NCBI RefSeq assembly: GCF_026130165.1
Contig: NZ_JAIHOM010000019.1
Location: 1-56,483, forward strand
Direction of reading: 5' to 3'
Length of the DNA stretch: 56,483 bases
Source of the DNA: Spirulina subsalsa FACHB-351
GTDB taxonomy: Bacteria; Cyanobacteriota; Cyanobacteriia; Cyanobacteriales; Spirulinaceae
In this document: positions 35,136-43,479 of the stretch, piece by piece
Layout: every line of letters begins with the position of its first letter
How positions within the stretch are numbered: position 1 is the stretch's first letter
Translations under genes and position numbers: made by a program
The notes under the pieces: model-generated
The model's database searches: none
The model's input: only the letters and a program-made list of their open reading frames with translations
What the model was told of the DNA's origin: nothing

Positions 35136-35584
35136 GAATCACTCTGGGTGGGAATCAAGTTAATAAAGGCATCAAAATCCCCCACGGCCCCTTTATACTC
35201 AGCCAAAGCGAGTTTATAGGCGCGACCTTGGGCGGCTTCGTCGATACGTTCAAAATGGGCGAATAGTTCTTTCGCCGTGTCTTGCGCTTTGGGTTGATCT
35301 TTGGTCAACAGGGCGCGGGTGACAGCGCTGGTGCTGGCTCGTAAGTCTCCCAGGGGACCGTGGATAAAGGAATCAACGTCATTCCAGGCTTTTTGTTCAA
35401 TCAGTTGTCCTAACTCGGGCATCCGTTCTCTAGCGGCTTTGACGGGGGCTAGATAGGTGGAAATTTGAGCTACTTTCTCGGGGGTATAGGTGGGGGGCGC
35501 TTTAGCCACACCGCTCCCACAGGCTACGAGGAAGGAGGTCATCAAGACCAAGAGCAAAGCCAGAATAGACCTTAGCTGTTTCAT
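35132..35584 (-). CDS. psbQ: Photosystem II lipoprotein PsbQ (CyanoQ)
   Basis: A 150-residue lipoprotein: signal peptide MKQLRSILALLLVLMTSFLV and lipobox LVACG (lipidated Cys22). The rest is the four-helix CyanoQ fold (YTPEKVAQISTYLAPVKAAR, AWNDVDSFIHGPLGDLRAST). It is attached to the lumenal side of photosystem II and stabilises the manganese cluster and dimers. Its lipid anchor is made by Lgt, encoded earlier in the window. It is 56 bp downstream of the alpha/beta hydrolase gene and overlaps the FAD oxidase start by 4 bp. Length and motifs are normal for the family. Confidence 0.95.
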   Translation of the reverse strand: MKQLRSILALLLVLMTSFLVACGSGVAKAPPTYTPEKVAQISTYLAPVKAARERMPELGQLIEQKAWNDVDSFIHGPLGDLRASTSAVTRALLTKDQPKAQDTAKELFAHFERIDEAAQGRAYKLALAEYKGAVGDFDAFINLIPTQSDS

Positions 35585-35640
35585 AATGGTTTGTTGCCTT
35601 AAATCGATTTGATATCACTAGAATACAGAGTTTCGCGACC

Positions 35641-36483
35641 TTAAACGAACTGACGGCGCAAAAAAGTTACTAAATCGGGTTCGATTTCTTCTCCCCAGTG
35701 TTCTTGGGGGTAGTGTTTGGCTTCGGGCAGTTTCACCCATTCCACATTGGATTGACTCGCGAAGGGTTCGACCATGGCACTGTCGAGCCAAGGATCTAGC
35801 ATTCCCCAGATAATTTGGGTGGGTTTACGCCAGGTTTTCAATCCGTCGGCTATTTCGGCTGTCGCTTGGGGGAGTTGGAGGTTTTTGATGGTGGCGACGA
35901 GGGAACGCCCGGTGGAGGAGGTTTGCAGGAAGGGGCGACGGTAGATGTCTAGGTCGTCGTCGGCAATTTGGAACCCACTGCCTCCTTCTAAGGTGCGGTC
36001 AATGAGAAGGGGATCTTGGGTTAACATATCGCCAACTAGGGGGATGCCCCACTGCTGCATTTTCCAGGGGAGTTTAGCACTGGGACTGAGGGGGGTATTA
36101 AAGATGATCAGGCGTTCAAGGCGATCGCTATGGCGCAAGGCAAATTGTAGCCCAACGGAGCCTAAAAAGCCCTGGACGGCCAGAGAACAGGTCTGAATTT
36201 CTAACGCATCCAGAAGGTCGCTGAGGGCTTGTATATAAGCGTCTGGGGTGTAGGCAAAATCCCGTTTATCGGGTTTGGCAGAAAACCCGTGACCAATCCA
36301 ATCCGGTGCGATCGCATCCCTTCCCTGTTCTGCTAGGGCTGGCATGAGCCACCGCCAACTATAGCTTTGGGAGGGAATACCGTGGAGAAGAACCACGGGG
36401 GCTTTATCGGTTTCTTGTTCTGCTTGGACTTTTCGGTAAAACCAATCTAAGGATCCGACGGAAATCGACTCTTTTGTTATCAC
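35641..36483 (-). CDS. Alpha/beta hydrolase fold protein lacking a visible nucleophile
   Basis: A 280-residue protein with the alpha/beta hydrolase fold. HGIPSQSYSWRWLMPAL is the oxyanion region, DWIGHGFSAKPD follows, IIWGMLDPWLDS carries the late acid, and the C-terminal AKHYPQEHWGEEI holds the His. The nucleophile elbow, normally GxSxG or VQDWGG, reads AVQGFLGSVGLQ, with Gly where Ser or Asp is expected. Catalysis by the usual mechanism is therefore doubtful. It lies on the same strand just before psbQ. No signal peptide is visible. Confidence 0.85.
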   Translation of the reverse strand: MITKESISVGSLDWFYRKVQAEQETDKAPVVLLHGIPSQSYSWRWLMPALAEQGRDAIAPDWIGHGFSAKPDKRDFAYTPDAYIQALSDLLDALEIQTCSLAVQGFLGSVGLQFALRHSDRLERLIIFNTPLSPSAKLPWKMQQWGIPLVGDMLTQDPLLIDRTLEGGSGFQIADDDLDIYRRPFLQTSSTGRSLVATIKNLQLPQATAEIADGLKTWRKPTQIIWGMLDPWLDSAMVEPFASQSNVEWVKLPEAKHYPQEHWGEEIEPDLVTFLRRQFV

Positions 36484-36569
36484 AGGCTTGATTTATGATT
36501 GCTGAATCAAGAGCATTTTAGGTGCAATCCGTCGCCCTGATCAAATGAACCACCCCAATATATTGGGTC

Positions 36570-36735
36570 TGCTGAAAAAGCCCAACGCTGGACTCAACAA
36601 GGGAATTGATAATTGATAATTGATAATTGTTCCCCCTCTCCCCTGCTCCCCTGCTCCCCCTCTCCCCTGCTCCCCCTCTCCCCTGCTCCCCTGCTCCCCT
36701 GCTCCCCCTCTCCCCGAGTTATTCAGCAAGCCCTA
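36570..36735 (-). repeat. Composite of miniature-element ends and low-complexity repeats
   Basis: The stretch holds four parts in order. First, the CAGCGTTGGGC-type end (36570-36603). Second, three copies of TTGATAA (from 36606). Third, a run of CCCCTGCT and CCCCCTCT units (36632-36715). Fourth, GAGTTATTCAGCAAGCCCTA (36716-36735). The last part, read on the minus strand as TAGGGCTTGCTGAATAACTC, begins 2 bp after the PEP-CTERM stop codon. The same order recurs, on the other strand, at 43271-43460. Confidence 0.75.
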
Positions 36736-36736
36736 C

Positions 36737-37726
36737 CTATTGTTGGAATCGTTTGCGCAACAAGAAAGTGGCGATCGCACCTAAACCCAACAAAGCCGAA
36801 GGCTCCGGTACTTTCGTTGTCCCCTCATCGGTGTTTTCCCCGTTGCCATTACCGTTGGTGACATCAGTCCAATCTACCTCTCCACTGTCCCCATTCCCAG
36901 AGTCTGAATCATTCCCTCCCCCATTCCCGGAGTCTGAATCATTCCCCCCAAAATTAACATTCCCCGCCGTTGTATCGACCTGTGCAGAAAACAACGTCAC
37001 CCTAGCATGACTGCTGGGACTATTATCACCCAAAAACAGATAATTCGTCTGGGCGTAAGGATTAAAGGGTAAAGGATTGCTGGACCGTTGGCCATATTGC
37101 TGTAATTCCCCCATTAATAATTCAGTCCCATTGACCAATAACCGATAGGTCTGATCGAGAACTTGTAAATCATACTGGGTATTGCCACTGGTGTTATAAC
37201 TTGCCGTTTGAGCGGCGGTAAAACTCCCAGACTGGCTGAAAATACTATTTTGGGTAAAGCCTAACTCAATCCCCCAACCATTATCTGCGATCGCCAACAC
37301 ACTAAAACCGGCCTCATTGGGGGAAGGATTAAACGCCTCATGAATCGCCAAATTAAACGACAGCGTAAAACCCACCGTTGTATCTAACGTCGGGAAATCA
37401 CTGTTCACAGGTATCCCAAAAAAAGGACTGTAATTGCTATAACCGGCATAAGTAGCATTGTAACGACTCCCCACCAGCGTATTCCCCACCGCATTTGTCA
37501 CCAAAGTCGCACCACCTTCACCCGTGGTCACAAAACGAGTTTCATTAGAAAGCAGACTGGTATTATAAAAAGCCCCAAACGCAAGCTCACCTTGTTGACT
37601 TGGTAAAGTATTCGCTGTTCCATCATAGAGAACAAAGGTGGCAGCTTCTGCGATTTGTCCTTGCCCTCCTCCCATCAGAATCATGGCCGCAAGGGAAGCC
37701 GTCAAAGACATTTTTTGAATACTCAT
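36737..37726 (-). CDS. PEP-CTERM sorting-domain exported protein
   Basis: A 329-residue protein with a signal peptide (MSIQKMSLTASLAAMILMGG, cleavage near AEA-A). The mature domain is beta-rich, followed by Gly/Asp/Asn-rich linkers (NGGGNDSDSGNGDSGEVD). The C-terminal PEP-CTERM tail is VPEPSALLGLGAIATFLLRK. The tail is cut by an exosortase and the protein goes to the cell surface or matrix. No exosortase is in the window. The function of the mature domain is not recognised; a lectin-like jelly-roll is possible. Confidence 0.88.
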   Translation of the reverse strand: MSIQKMSLTASLAAMILMGGGQGQIAEAATFVLYDGTANTLPSQQGELAFGAFYNTSLLSNETRFVTTGEGGATLVTNAVGNTLVGSRYNATYAGYSNYSPFFGIPVNSDFPTLDTTVGFTLSFNLAIHEAFNPSPNEAGFSVLAIADNGWGIELGFTQNSIFSQSGSFTAAQTASYNTSGNTQYDLQVLDQTYRLLVNGTELLMGELQQYGQRSSNPLPFNPYAQTNYLFLGDNSPSSHARVTLFSAQVDTTAGNVNFGGNDSDSGNGGGNDSDSGNGDSGEVDWTDVTNGNGNGENTDEGTTKVPEPSALLGLGAIATFLLRKRFQQ

Positions 37727-38308
37727 AATACTAAAGCCCCATAGATATTGTGAATTTGTCTAGACTGGCACCCGACGATATTTTGGGGGAGATTTTGGAA
37801 GTACACCAAGACCCTATGACTTTTTCGCAAGAGAGAATCATCGTTAGAACAAACTACTTCTCTAGTGAGTCTGCTTGACCCCCTCTGGTTAACTCCCAAC
37901 GGTCAGACTGTAGACCTGTCACTTAGGATATAGCGAAAAATTCGGAGTCTGTAACAGACAATTGCACCCTCTTGTTTCAGTGATCTTACTGAATATTATA
38001 TGAAGCTACGGTAAATGATTAGGGCTTTTTTGTAAAGTTTCGATGAATTTCCGTGAAATAGCGGAGTATCACTCAAAAAAAGAGGCAAAATTCCCCTTAT
38101 CTTGCGGTTGCTTTCATTAGATTTTTAATCATTGCTAAAAAATAGCCTTCCCCATCATGGAGAAGGCTAGGGAAAATATGGAGAAAGGGAGTAAACGAAC
38201 TCCCCTAGACCTAGACGCAACTTGTTCCTCAAGGGTGAGGCTGATTGTAGAGACTCAACAGGTGCTGATTCAGCCTCAACTGAGAGAAAAAGCTAGGAGA
38301 GAAAAAGC
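37727..38308. other. Intergenic stretch between two PEP-CTERM genes
   Basis: This 580 bp holds no gene that I can support. It includes the minus-strand terminator at 38136-38169, the probable promoter region of the 36737 gene and AT-rich sequence (37980-38110). A few short antisense frames have no start or motif. Confidence 0.5.
38136..38169 (-). terminator. Rho-independent terminator of the PEP-CTERM-like gene
   Basis: On the minus strand TAGCCTTC (38169-38162) pairs with GAAGGCTA (38150-38143) around a short loop, followed by TTTTTT (38142-38137). It lies about 140 bp after the stop of the gene at 38309. Confidence 0.8.
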
Positions 38309-39205
38309 TTAGGATTTGCGTTTGGAGGCGACTACTGCACCACCCACTAAGGCTAAACCAATCATGAGAGAAGGTTCAGGAACATCAGCCCGATCTTTTT
38401 CGGGAGTGCCTTGGAGGGCGATGGTGTAACGTCCGGTGTGAGAGGAAGAATCACCCACGCCTGCATCAGCCGCTAAAACCCCAGTTTCCACCGCAGAGAA
38501 GCCATAAGCGTAGGACACTTTGCCATCAATGGTCACTTTAGCAATTTCGCTGATTTGCAGCAGGGGAACCGCTTGTTTGAGTTGAGTCATCAGAGAATTA
38601 ACACCCATCGCTACCATCCAGACAGGCATTCCAGTTTGAGCAGACATGATTTGAACTTGTTCATTGATAGCCAGTTGCAACCAAGGAGCATTCCAGATGT
38701 TGTGGTGGCCGATTAAGTCCATCTCAATAACGCCCGTTGTACTATCTTTCGCCATATAAGAGATGTTGGGGTCGCCAGCACGTCCGATGACGGTGGCGGC
38801 GGTGTCCGCAATCATGGAACCCAGGTTCATCCCCATGAAGCTAGCGCCAGCGATGGCTGGATAGGCGGCGGTAAAATCACTTAACCATTGAGCGCCTAAA
38901 CCACCACTCCAATCATCGGCGTTAATCCCTTCTACTTTAACGAGGGTAGAGCCTAAATTTCCTGTAAAGCCTGTGGTATTGGTGCTAAGGTTTTCATCAG
39001 CAGCGTTTAACTCAATATGGCTGTAGCGATCGGTATCTGTTAAGGCAGTAATGGCATCATCGGCACCATAGACCAGATAATCATCACCAAACAATTGCAC
39101 GTTGGTTAAGTTTAAAGTAGCAGCCAGAGCGGAGCTAGTTGCGATCGCGCTCATCCCAACTGCCATCGAAGCACTGATTAATAAAGATTTGATTGTCCCT
39201 TTCAT
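38309..39205 (-). CDS. Exported protein with PEP-CTERM-like sorting tail
   Basis: A 298-residue protein with signal peptide MKGTIKSLLISASMAVGMSA, then ALAATLNL. The mature domain is about 240 residues and not recognised. The tail is DVPEPSLMIGLALVGGAVVA followed by basic SKRKS. The start at 39205 is preceded by GGGAG at an ideal distance; the open frame extends upstream to 39247 but without a ribosome binding site. With its neighbour it forms a pair of probably surface-anchored proteins that need an exosortase encoded elsewhere. Confidence 0.85.
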   Translation of the reverse strand: MKGTIKSLLISASMAVGMSAIATSSALAATLNLTNVQLFGDDYLVYGADDAITALTDTDRYSHIELNAADENLSTNTTGFTGNLGSTLVKVEGINADDWSGGLGAQWLSDFTAAYPAIAGASFMGMNLGSMIADTAATVIGRAGDPNISYMAKDSTTGVIEMDLIGHHNIWNAPWLQLAINEQVQIMSAQTGMPVWMVAMGVNSLMTQLKQAVPLLQISEIAKVTIDGKVSYAYGFSAVETGVLAADAGVGDSSSHTGRYTIALQGTPEKDRADVPEPSLMIGLALVGGAVVASKRKS

Positions 39206-39653
39206 GGTTATCTCCCTGTCGTCTTGCGGTTTAGCTGTTGTTGACAATTGTTACGTTCTTGAGGAAGTCAGTCAAAATGATGTAGTTGCCCCTCGCCCTG
39301 TTCATCCGTTTGTTTATCGGTCTAAGATTGACTCCAGATAGACTAGATCAAACAACTTCCCTCAGATGAACTGCTCCGGTGTTAGGTCATGCCCTCAGTA
39401 AACTGTCGTTTAACCTATTCCTATTAAACGGGATTTTTGGCCTTAATAGGTGAAGGTTCTGTAAAGTTTTGCCGGAGTCAGTTAAAGATTATGTGGGTTT
39501 TCCTTTACCGGAGAAATAACCCAACACTTTTGTTGAATTCTAGTATGATCAGTAACCGTCCTGGGGTCATCGATCAACCACACCATCCTTGTGTGAGTTT
39601 GATCACAGGTTCTTCCGGGCAGTTTCATCCGTAAAATTACGGTCATTTCAAAC
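39206..39653. other. Intergenic region upstream of rnc
   Basis: The region must hold the divergent promoters of the PEP-CTERM-like gene and rnc. No convincing -35/-10 pair, RNA or repeat stands out. Short frames at 39437-39634 lack any motif. Confidence 0.45.
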
Positions 39654-40349
39654 ATGGTGCAAGAACTTCCTCCCATTCAAGATCAAAAATTATTACAACA
39701 AGCCTTAACCCATCGTTCTTATATTAATGAACACCCTAACGCAGGACAACATAATGAACGGCTCGAATTTTTGGGGGATGCGATTTTAGGCTTTATTGTG
39801 GGTGAATTCTTGTATAACAAGTATCCTCATTTCGATGAAGCTCAACTGACTCGTTTACGTGCCAACTTAGTGAACGAACAACAGTTTGCTCATTTTGCGC
39901 GTCTTTTAAAGGCTGGGCAGAAAATGCGCCTAGGACGAGGGGCAGAAAAAGACGGCGGAAGGGATAATCCCGCCCTACTCTGTGATGTTTTTGAAGCTTT
40001 GATAGGGGCTTATTTTTGCGAGGCGGGAATTGAAGCGGTGAAACGTTATGTCGAGCCTTTTTTAGCATTAGGACTCGATACAATTACTCAGTCTTCCCCA
40101 AAAAACCCAAGCCCTAAATTCATTGATGCCAAGAATCAGTTTCAACAATGGGCGTTAGCGGAACATGGGGAAACTCCCCAGTATGTGCTGCGGGAGGAGT
40201 TTGGCCCCGACCACGCGAAGGAGTTTATCATCGAGGTGCGTGTTGGGGGGAAGGTCTACGGAGTGGGGCAAGGTCGCAAAAAACAAGCGGCCGAGAAGCA
40301 AGCGGCGGAAAAAGCTTTAAAAAAATTAGGGGGAATTGATAATGGATAA
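39654..40349 (+). CDS. rnc: Ribonuclease III
   Basis: A 231-residue enzyme. The RNase III signature is NERLEFLGDAILGFIVGEFL. A second acidic site, LCDVFEALIGAYF, carries the catalytic Asp and Glu. The C-terminal double-stranded RNA-binding domain reads EVRVGGKVYGVGQGRKKQAA and ends AAEKALKKLGG. It processes rRNA precursors and double-stranded RNA. The first helix is shorter than in E. coli, as is usual in cyanobacteria. A run of repeats follows the stop. The function is firm. Confidence 0.96.
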   Translation: MVQELPPIQDQKLLQQALTHRSYINEHPNAGQHNERLEFLGDAILGFIVGEFLYNKYPHFDEAQLTRLRANLVNEQQFAHFARLLKAGQKMRLGRGAEKDGGRDNPALLCDVFEALIGAYFCEAGIEAVKRYVEPFLALGLDTITQSSPKNPSPKFIDAKNQFQQWALAEHGETPQYVLREEFGPDHAKEFIIEVRVGGKVYGVGQGRKKQAAEKQAAEKALKKLGGIDNG

Positions 40350-40462
40350 TGGATAATGGATAATTGATAATTATTCCCGACTCCCCCTCTCCCCATCTCC
40401 CCTGCTCCCCTGCTCCCCTGCTCCCCTGCTCCCCCTCTCCCCTGCTCCCTCTCTCCCAATTC
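40336..40462 (+). repeat. Low-complexity repeat, TTGATAA/GGATAAT and CCCCTGCT units
   Basis: Four short units of (T/G)GATAAT, then repeated CCCCTGCT and CCCCCTCT. It matches the repeats at 36606-36715 and, in reverse complement, 43289-43460. It overlaps the last codons of rnc. Confidence 0.8.
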
Positions 40463-40515
40463 CCCAATCAAAAATTCTCCCTGTTTGCTGTGATTTCCGT
40501 GGAGAGGATGTCAGA

Positions 40516-43269
40516 ATGATGGGGACACAGGGTTCAGTCGGAGGTATTATGCCACCTAAGCTTACAAATCACCCCTATCATGCTGTATCCGATCAAGGGG
40601 TGATTGAATCATTTAACACGAATTGGGAAAAGGGGCTAACGGCCGAAGAAACAGCAAGGCGCTATGAAGAATATGGCCCCAATGAACTAGAGTTTCAACC
40701 CGCTAAACCCGCTTGGTTGAGGTTTCTCTTACAATTTAATCAACCGTTACTTTATATTCTCCTCATTGCCGGGTTGGTTAAAGCCTTGTTGAACTCTTGG
40801 ACCGATGCCTCGGTGATCTGGGGGGTGACATTAATTAACGCGATTATCGGTTTTGTACAGGAAGCCAAGGCAGAAGGTGCGATCGCCTCCCTCGCCAAAG
40901 CCGTCACCACTGAAGCCATCGTCATCCGCGACGGACAAAACTATCCAGTCCCGTCTCAAGAATTAGTCCCCGGCGATATTGTCCTCATCGCCTCGGGGGA
41001 TAAAGTCCCGACCGACTTACGACTCCTCAGCCTGCGCAGTTTACAAGTCGATGAGTCCGCCCTCACCGGGGAATCTGTCCCCGTGACAAAAACCACAGAA
41101 ACCTTAGCCGAAGATACCCCCCTCGCAGAACGCCATAATATGGCCTATGCCGGGAGTTTCGTCACCTTTGGACAAGGCAGAGGGGTAGTGGTTGCTACGG
41201 CCAATCAAACGGAAGTGGGCAAAATTTCCCAATCCTTACAAAAACAAGTTAGTCTTAGCACCCCCTTAACGCGCAAGTTTGCTAAATTTAGTCACACCCT
41301 GCTCTACGTCATTCTCGGTTTAGCGAGTTTTACCTTTGCCGTCGGTTTAGGACAAGGGGAATCCTGGGTGCATATGTTTGACGCGGCCGTTGCCTTAGCC
41401 GTCAGTGCCATCCCCGAAGGACTTCCGGCCGTTGTCACCATTACCCTAGCCATTGGGGTCAATCGCATGGCAGCGCGCAATGCTATTATCCGCAAACTGC
41501 CAGCCGTGGAAACCTTGGGCAGTGCGACGGTGATTTGTTCCGATAAAACCGGCACCCTGACCGAAAACCAGATGACGGTACAAAGAATTTATGCTGGGGG
41601 GGAAAATTATAAAGTCACGGGAGGGGGGTATAGTCCCAAAGGAGATATCTTACTCGCCACTGATGACCCCGCTCATCAAAACATTCGTCTTGATGATCAC
41701 CCGGTCTTAGATGAATGTCTCAAGGCGGGTTTATTGTGTAATGATTCCCGTTTGGAACAAGAGGGGAATGATTGGTCTGTGATTGGAGATCCCACCGAAG
41801 GGGCGCTGATTACGGCGGCCAAAAAGATGGGCTATAGTAAATCAGGTCTAACGGGGTCTATGCCGCGCTTAGATAGTATTCCCTTCGAGTCGGAATACCA
41901 ATATATGGCTACTCTTCATGATCATTCCCCTCGGGTGATTTATGTGAAAGGGTCGGTGGAAGCCTTACTCCCTCGTTGTTCCCACACCTTGAACGCTCGG
42001 GGAAAAACCATCCCCCTTGACCCTCAACCTGTGGAGCAACAGGTGGAAGTGATGGCCGCCCAAGGATTGCGGGTGTTAGCCTTTGCCCGGAAAATTGTCC
42101 CCAATCAAACCCACTCGGTGGATCATGGAGATTTAGAATCAGGGCTAGAGTTTCTGGGTTTACAGGGGATGATTGATCCTCCGCGTCCCGAAGCGATCGC
42201 CTCGGTTCATGCTTGTCACTCGGCCGGAATTCAGGTCAAGATGATTACCGGGGACCACATCACCACAGCAAAGGCGATCGCTGAACGGATGGGATTAGGG
42301 AAATCTAACCCGGTGATTGCCTTTGAAGGGCGAGAGTTGAGCAAAATGGCCGATCACGAACTCACCCAAGCAGTAGAGGATGGGGTGGTTTTTGCCCGGG
42401 TAGCCCCTGCCCAAAAATTGCAACTGGTGGAAGCGTTGCAAAGTAAGGGCGAAGTGGTGGCGATGACGGGGGATGGGGTGAATGATGCCCCGGCCTTGAA
42501 ACAGGCTGATATTGGGATTGCCATGGGCAAAGCAGGGACGGATGTGGCGCGGGAAGCTTCGGCCATGCTGTTAACTGATGATAACTTTGCCTCCATCTCG
42601 GCGGCGGTGGAAGAAGGGCGCACGGTGTACCAGAATTTGCAAAAAGCGATCGCCTTCCTCCTCCCGGTGAATGGGGGAGAATCGATGACCATTCTCATTA
42701 GTGCAGTTTTGGCGCGAGATTTGCCCATTCTCTCCCTACAGGTTCTCTGGCTGAATATGATTAACTCTGTCACCATGACGGTTCCCTTAGCCTTTGAACC
42801 CAAATCATTGGGAGTAATGCAGCAGCCGCCTTTGAATCCCAAGGCCCCCCTACTTTCAGGAAAACTCCTCCAACGAATTGGCTTAATTTCCCTGTTTAAC
42901 TGGATTCTGATTTTCGGGATTTTCGAGTGGGCGCGAACCACGACAGGGGACATCGCCATTGGGCGCACAATGGCCATTCAAGCCCTCGTGTTGGCGAGGA
43001 TTGTCTACTTACTCAGTATTAGTCAGTTAGGGGTGGCGATTGTCCGTCGTCTGCGTAAGCTACCGAGTCCTGAGTCTAATTCTTCGGCCATTTTCTTTGG
43101 GGTAGGCAGTGCGGTACTCTTACAGGTTATCTTCAGTCAATGGGGTGTCATGAATGATTTATTTGACACGGCTCCCCTTTCCCTGAATCAATGGCTGATT
43201 TGTGCATTACCTGCCATTCCCATGATTCCGGTGGCTTTGTTGGCTAATGTCTTGGATCGTCGTCAATAG
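40516..43269 (+). CDS. P-type cation-transporting ATPase (P2-like)
   Basis: A 917-residue transporter. An N-terminal cation-ATPase segment (YEEYGPNELEFQPAKPAWL) leads. The actuator motif is LTGES, the phosphorylation site DKTGTLTENQM, and the hinge MTGDGVNDAPALKQADIGIA. Ten membrane helices are traceable. Helix 4 has IPEGLP as in Ca2+- and Na+-type pumps. Helix 6 reads LWLNMINSVTMTVPLAFEP, where SERCA has the Ca2+ ligand Asp800; here that position is Ser. Ca2+ selectivity is therefore doubtful. An ATG at 40549, preceded closely by GGAGG, is an alternative start. A repeat begins just after the stop. Confidence 0.93.
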   Translation: MMGTQGSVGGIMPPKLTNHPYHAVSDQGVIESFNTNWEKGLTAEETARRYEEYGPNELEFQPAKPAWLRFLLQFNQPLLYILLIAGLVKALLNSWTDASVIWGVTLINAIIGFVQEAKAEGAIASLAKAVTTEAIVIRDGQNYPVPSQELVPGDIVLIASGDKVPTDLRLLSLRSLQVDESALTGESVPVTKTTETLAEDTPLAERHNMAYAGSFVTFGQGRGVVVATANQTEVGKISQSLQKQVSLSTPLTRKFAKFSHTLLYVILGLASFTFAVGLGQGESWVHMFDAAVALAVSAIPEGLPAVVTITLAIGVNRMAARNAIIRKLPAVETLGSATVICSDKTGTLTENQMTVQRIYAGGENYKVTGGGYSPKGDILLATDDPAHQNIRLDDHPVLDECLKAGLLCNDSRLEQEGNDWSVIGDPTEGALITAAKKMGYSKSGLTGSMPRLDSIPFESEYQYMATLHDHSPRVIYVKGSVEALLPRCSHTLNARGKTIPLDPQPVEQQVEVMAAQGLRVLAFARKIVPNQTHSVDHGDLESGLEFLGLQGMIDPPRPEAIASVHACHSAGIQVKMITGDHITTAKAIAERMGLGKSNPVIAFEGRELSKMADHELTQAVEDGVVFARVAPAQKLQLVEALQSKGEVVAMTGDGVNDAPALKQADIGIAMGKAGTDVAREASAMLLTDDNFASISAAVEEGRTVYQNLQKAIAFLLPVNGGESMTILISAVLARDLPILSLQVLWLNMINSVTMTVPLAFEPKSLGVMQQPPLNPKAPLLSGKLLQRIGLISLFNWILIFGIFEWARTTTGDIAIGRTMAIQALVLARIVYLLSISQLGVAIVRRLRKLPSPESNSSAIFFGVGSAVLLQVIFSQWGVMNDLFDTAPLSLNQWLICALPAIPMIPVALLANVLDRRQ

Positions 43270-43270
43270 G

Positions 43271-43460
43271 TAGGGCTTGCTGAATAACTCGGGGAGAGGG
43301 GGAGCAGGGGAGCAGGGGGAGCAGGGGAGTCAGGAGTCGGGTGTAATGTCATTGACTAACTTTAGCCAGAAACCGGGTTGCGTTCATTGTCTAGTTTTCT
43401 CGATACACCCTAGCAAAAACCCGGTTTCTAATATCAATTATCAATTATCAATTATCAATT
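43271..43460 (+). repeat. Miniature-element end with low-complexity repeats after the ATPase
   Basis: TAGGGCTTGCTGAATAACTC (43271-43290) is followed by GGGGAGAGGGGGAGCAGGGG and further AGCAGGGG units. An AGAAACCGGGTT palindrome (43368-43420) and four ATCAATT copies (43433-43460) follow. The block is the reverse complement of 36606-36736 in the same order, abutting a stop codon in both places. Confidence 0.75.
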
Positions 43461-43479
43461 ATCAATTCCCTTTGTTCTG

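Noticed and set aside
36613-37010. Pro/Ser/Leu-rich + strand frames over the CCCCTGCT repeats
   Set aside because: They translate a low-complexity repeat and the antisense of the PEP-CTERM gene.
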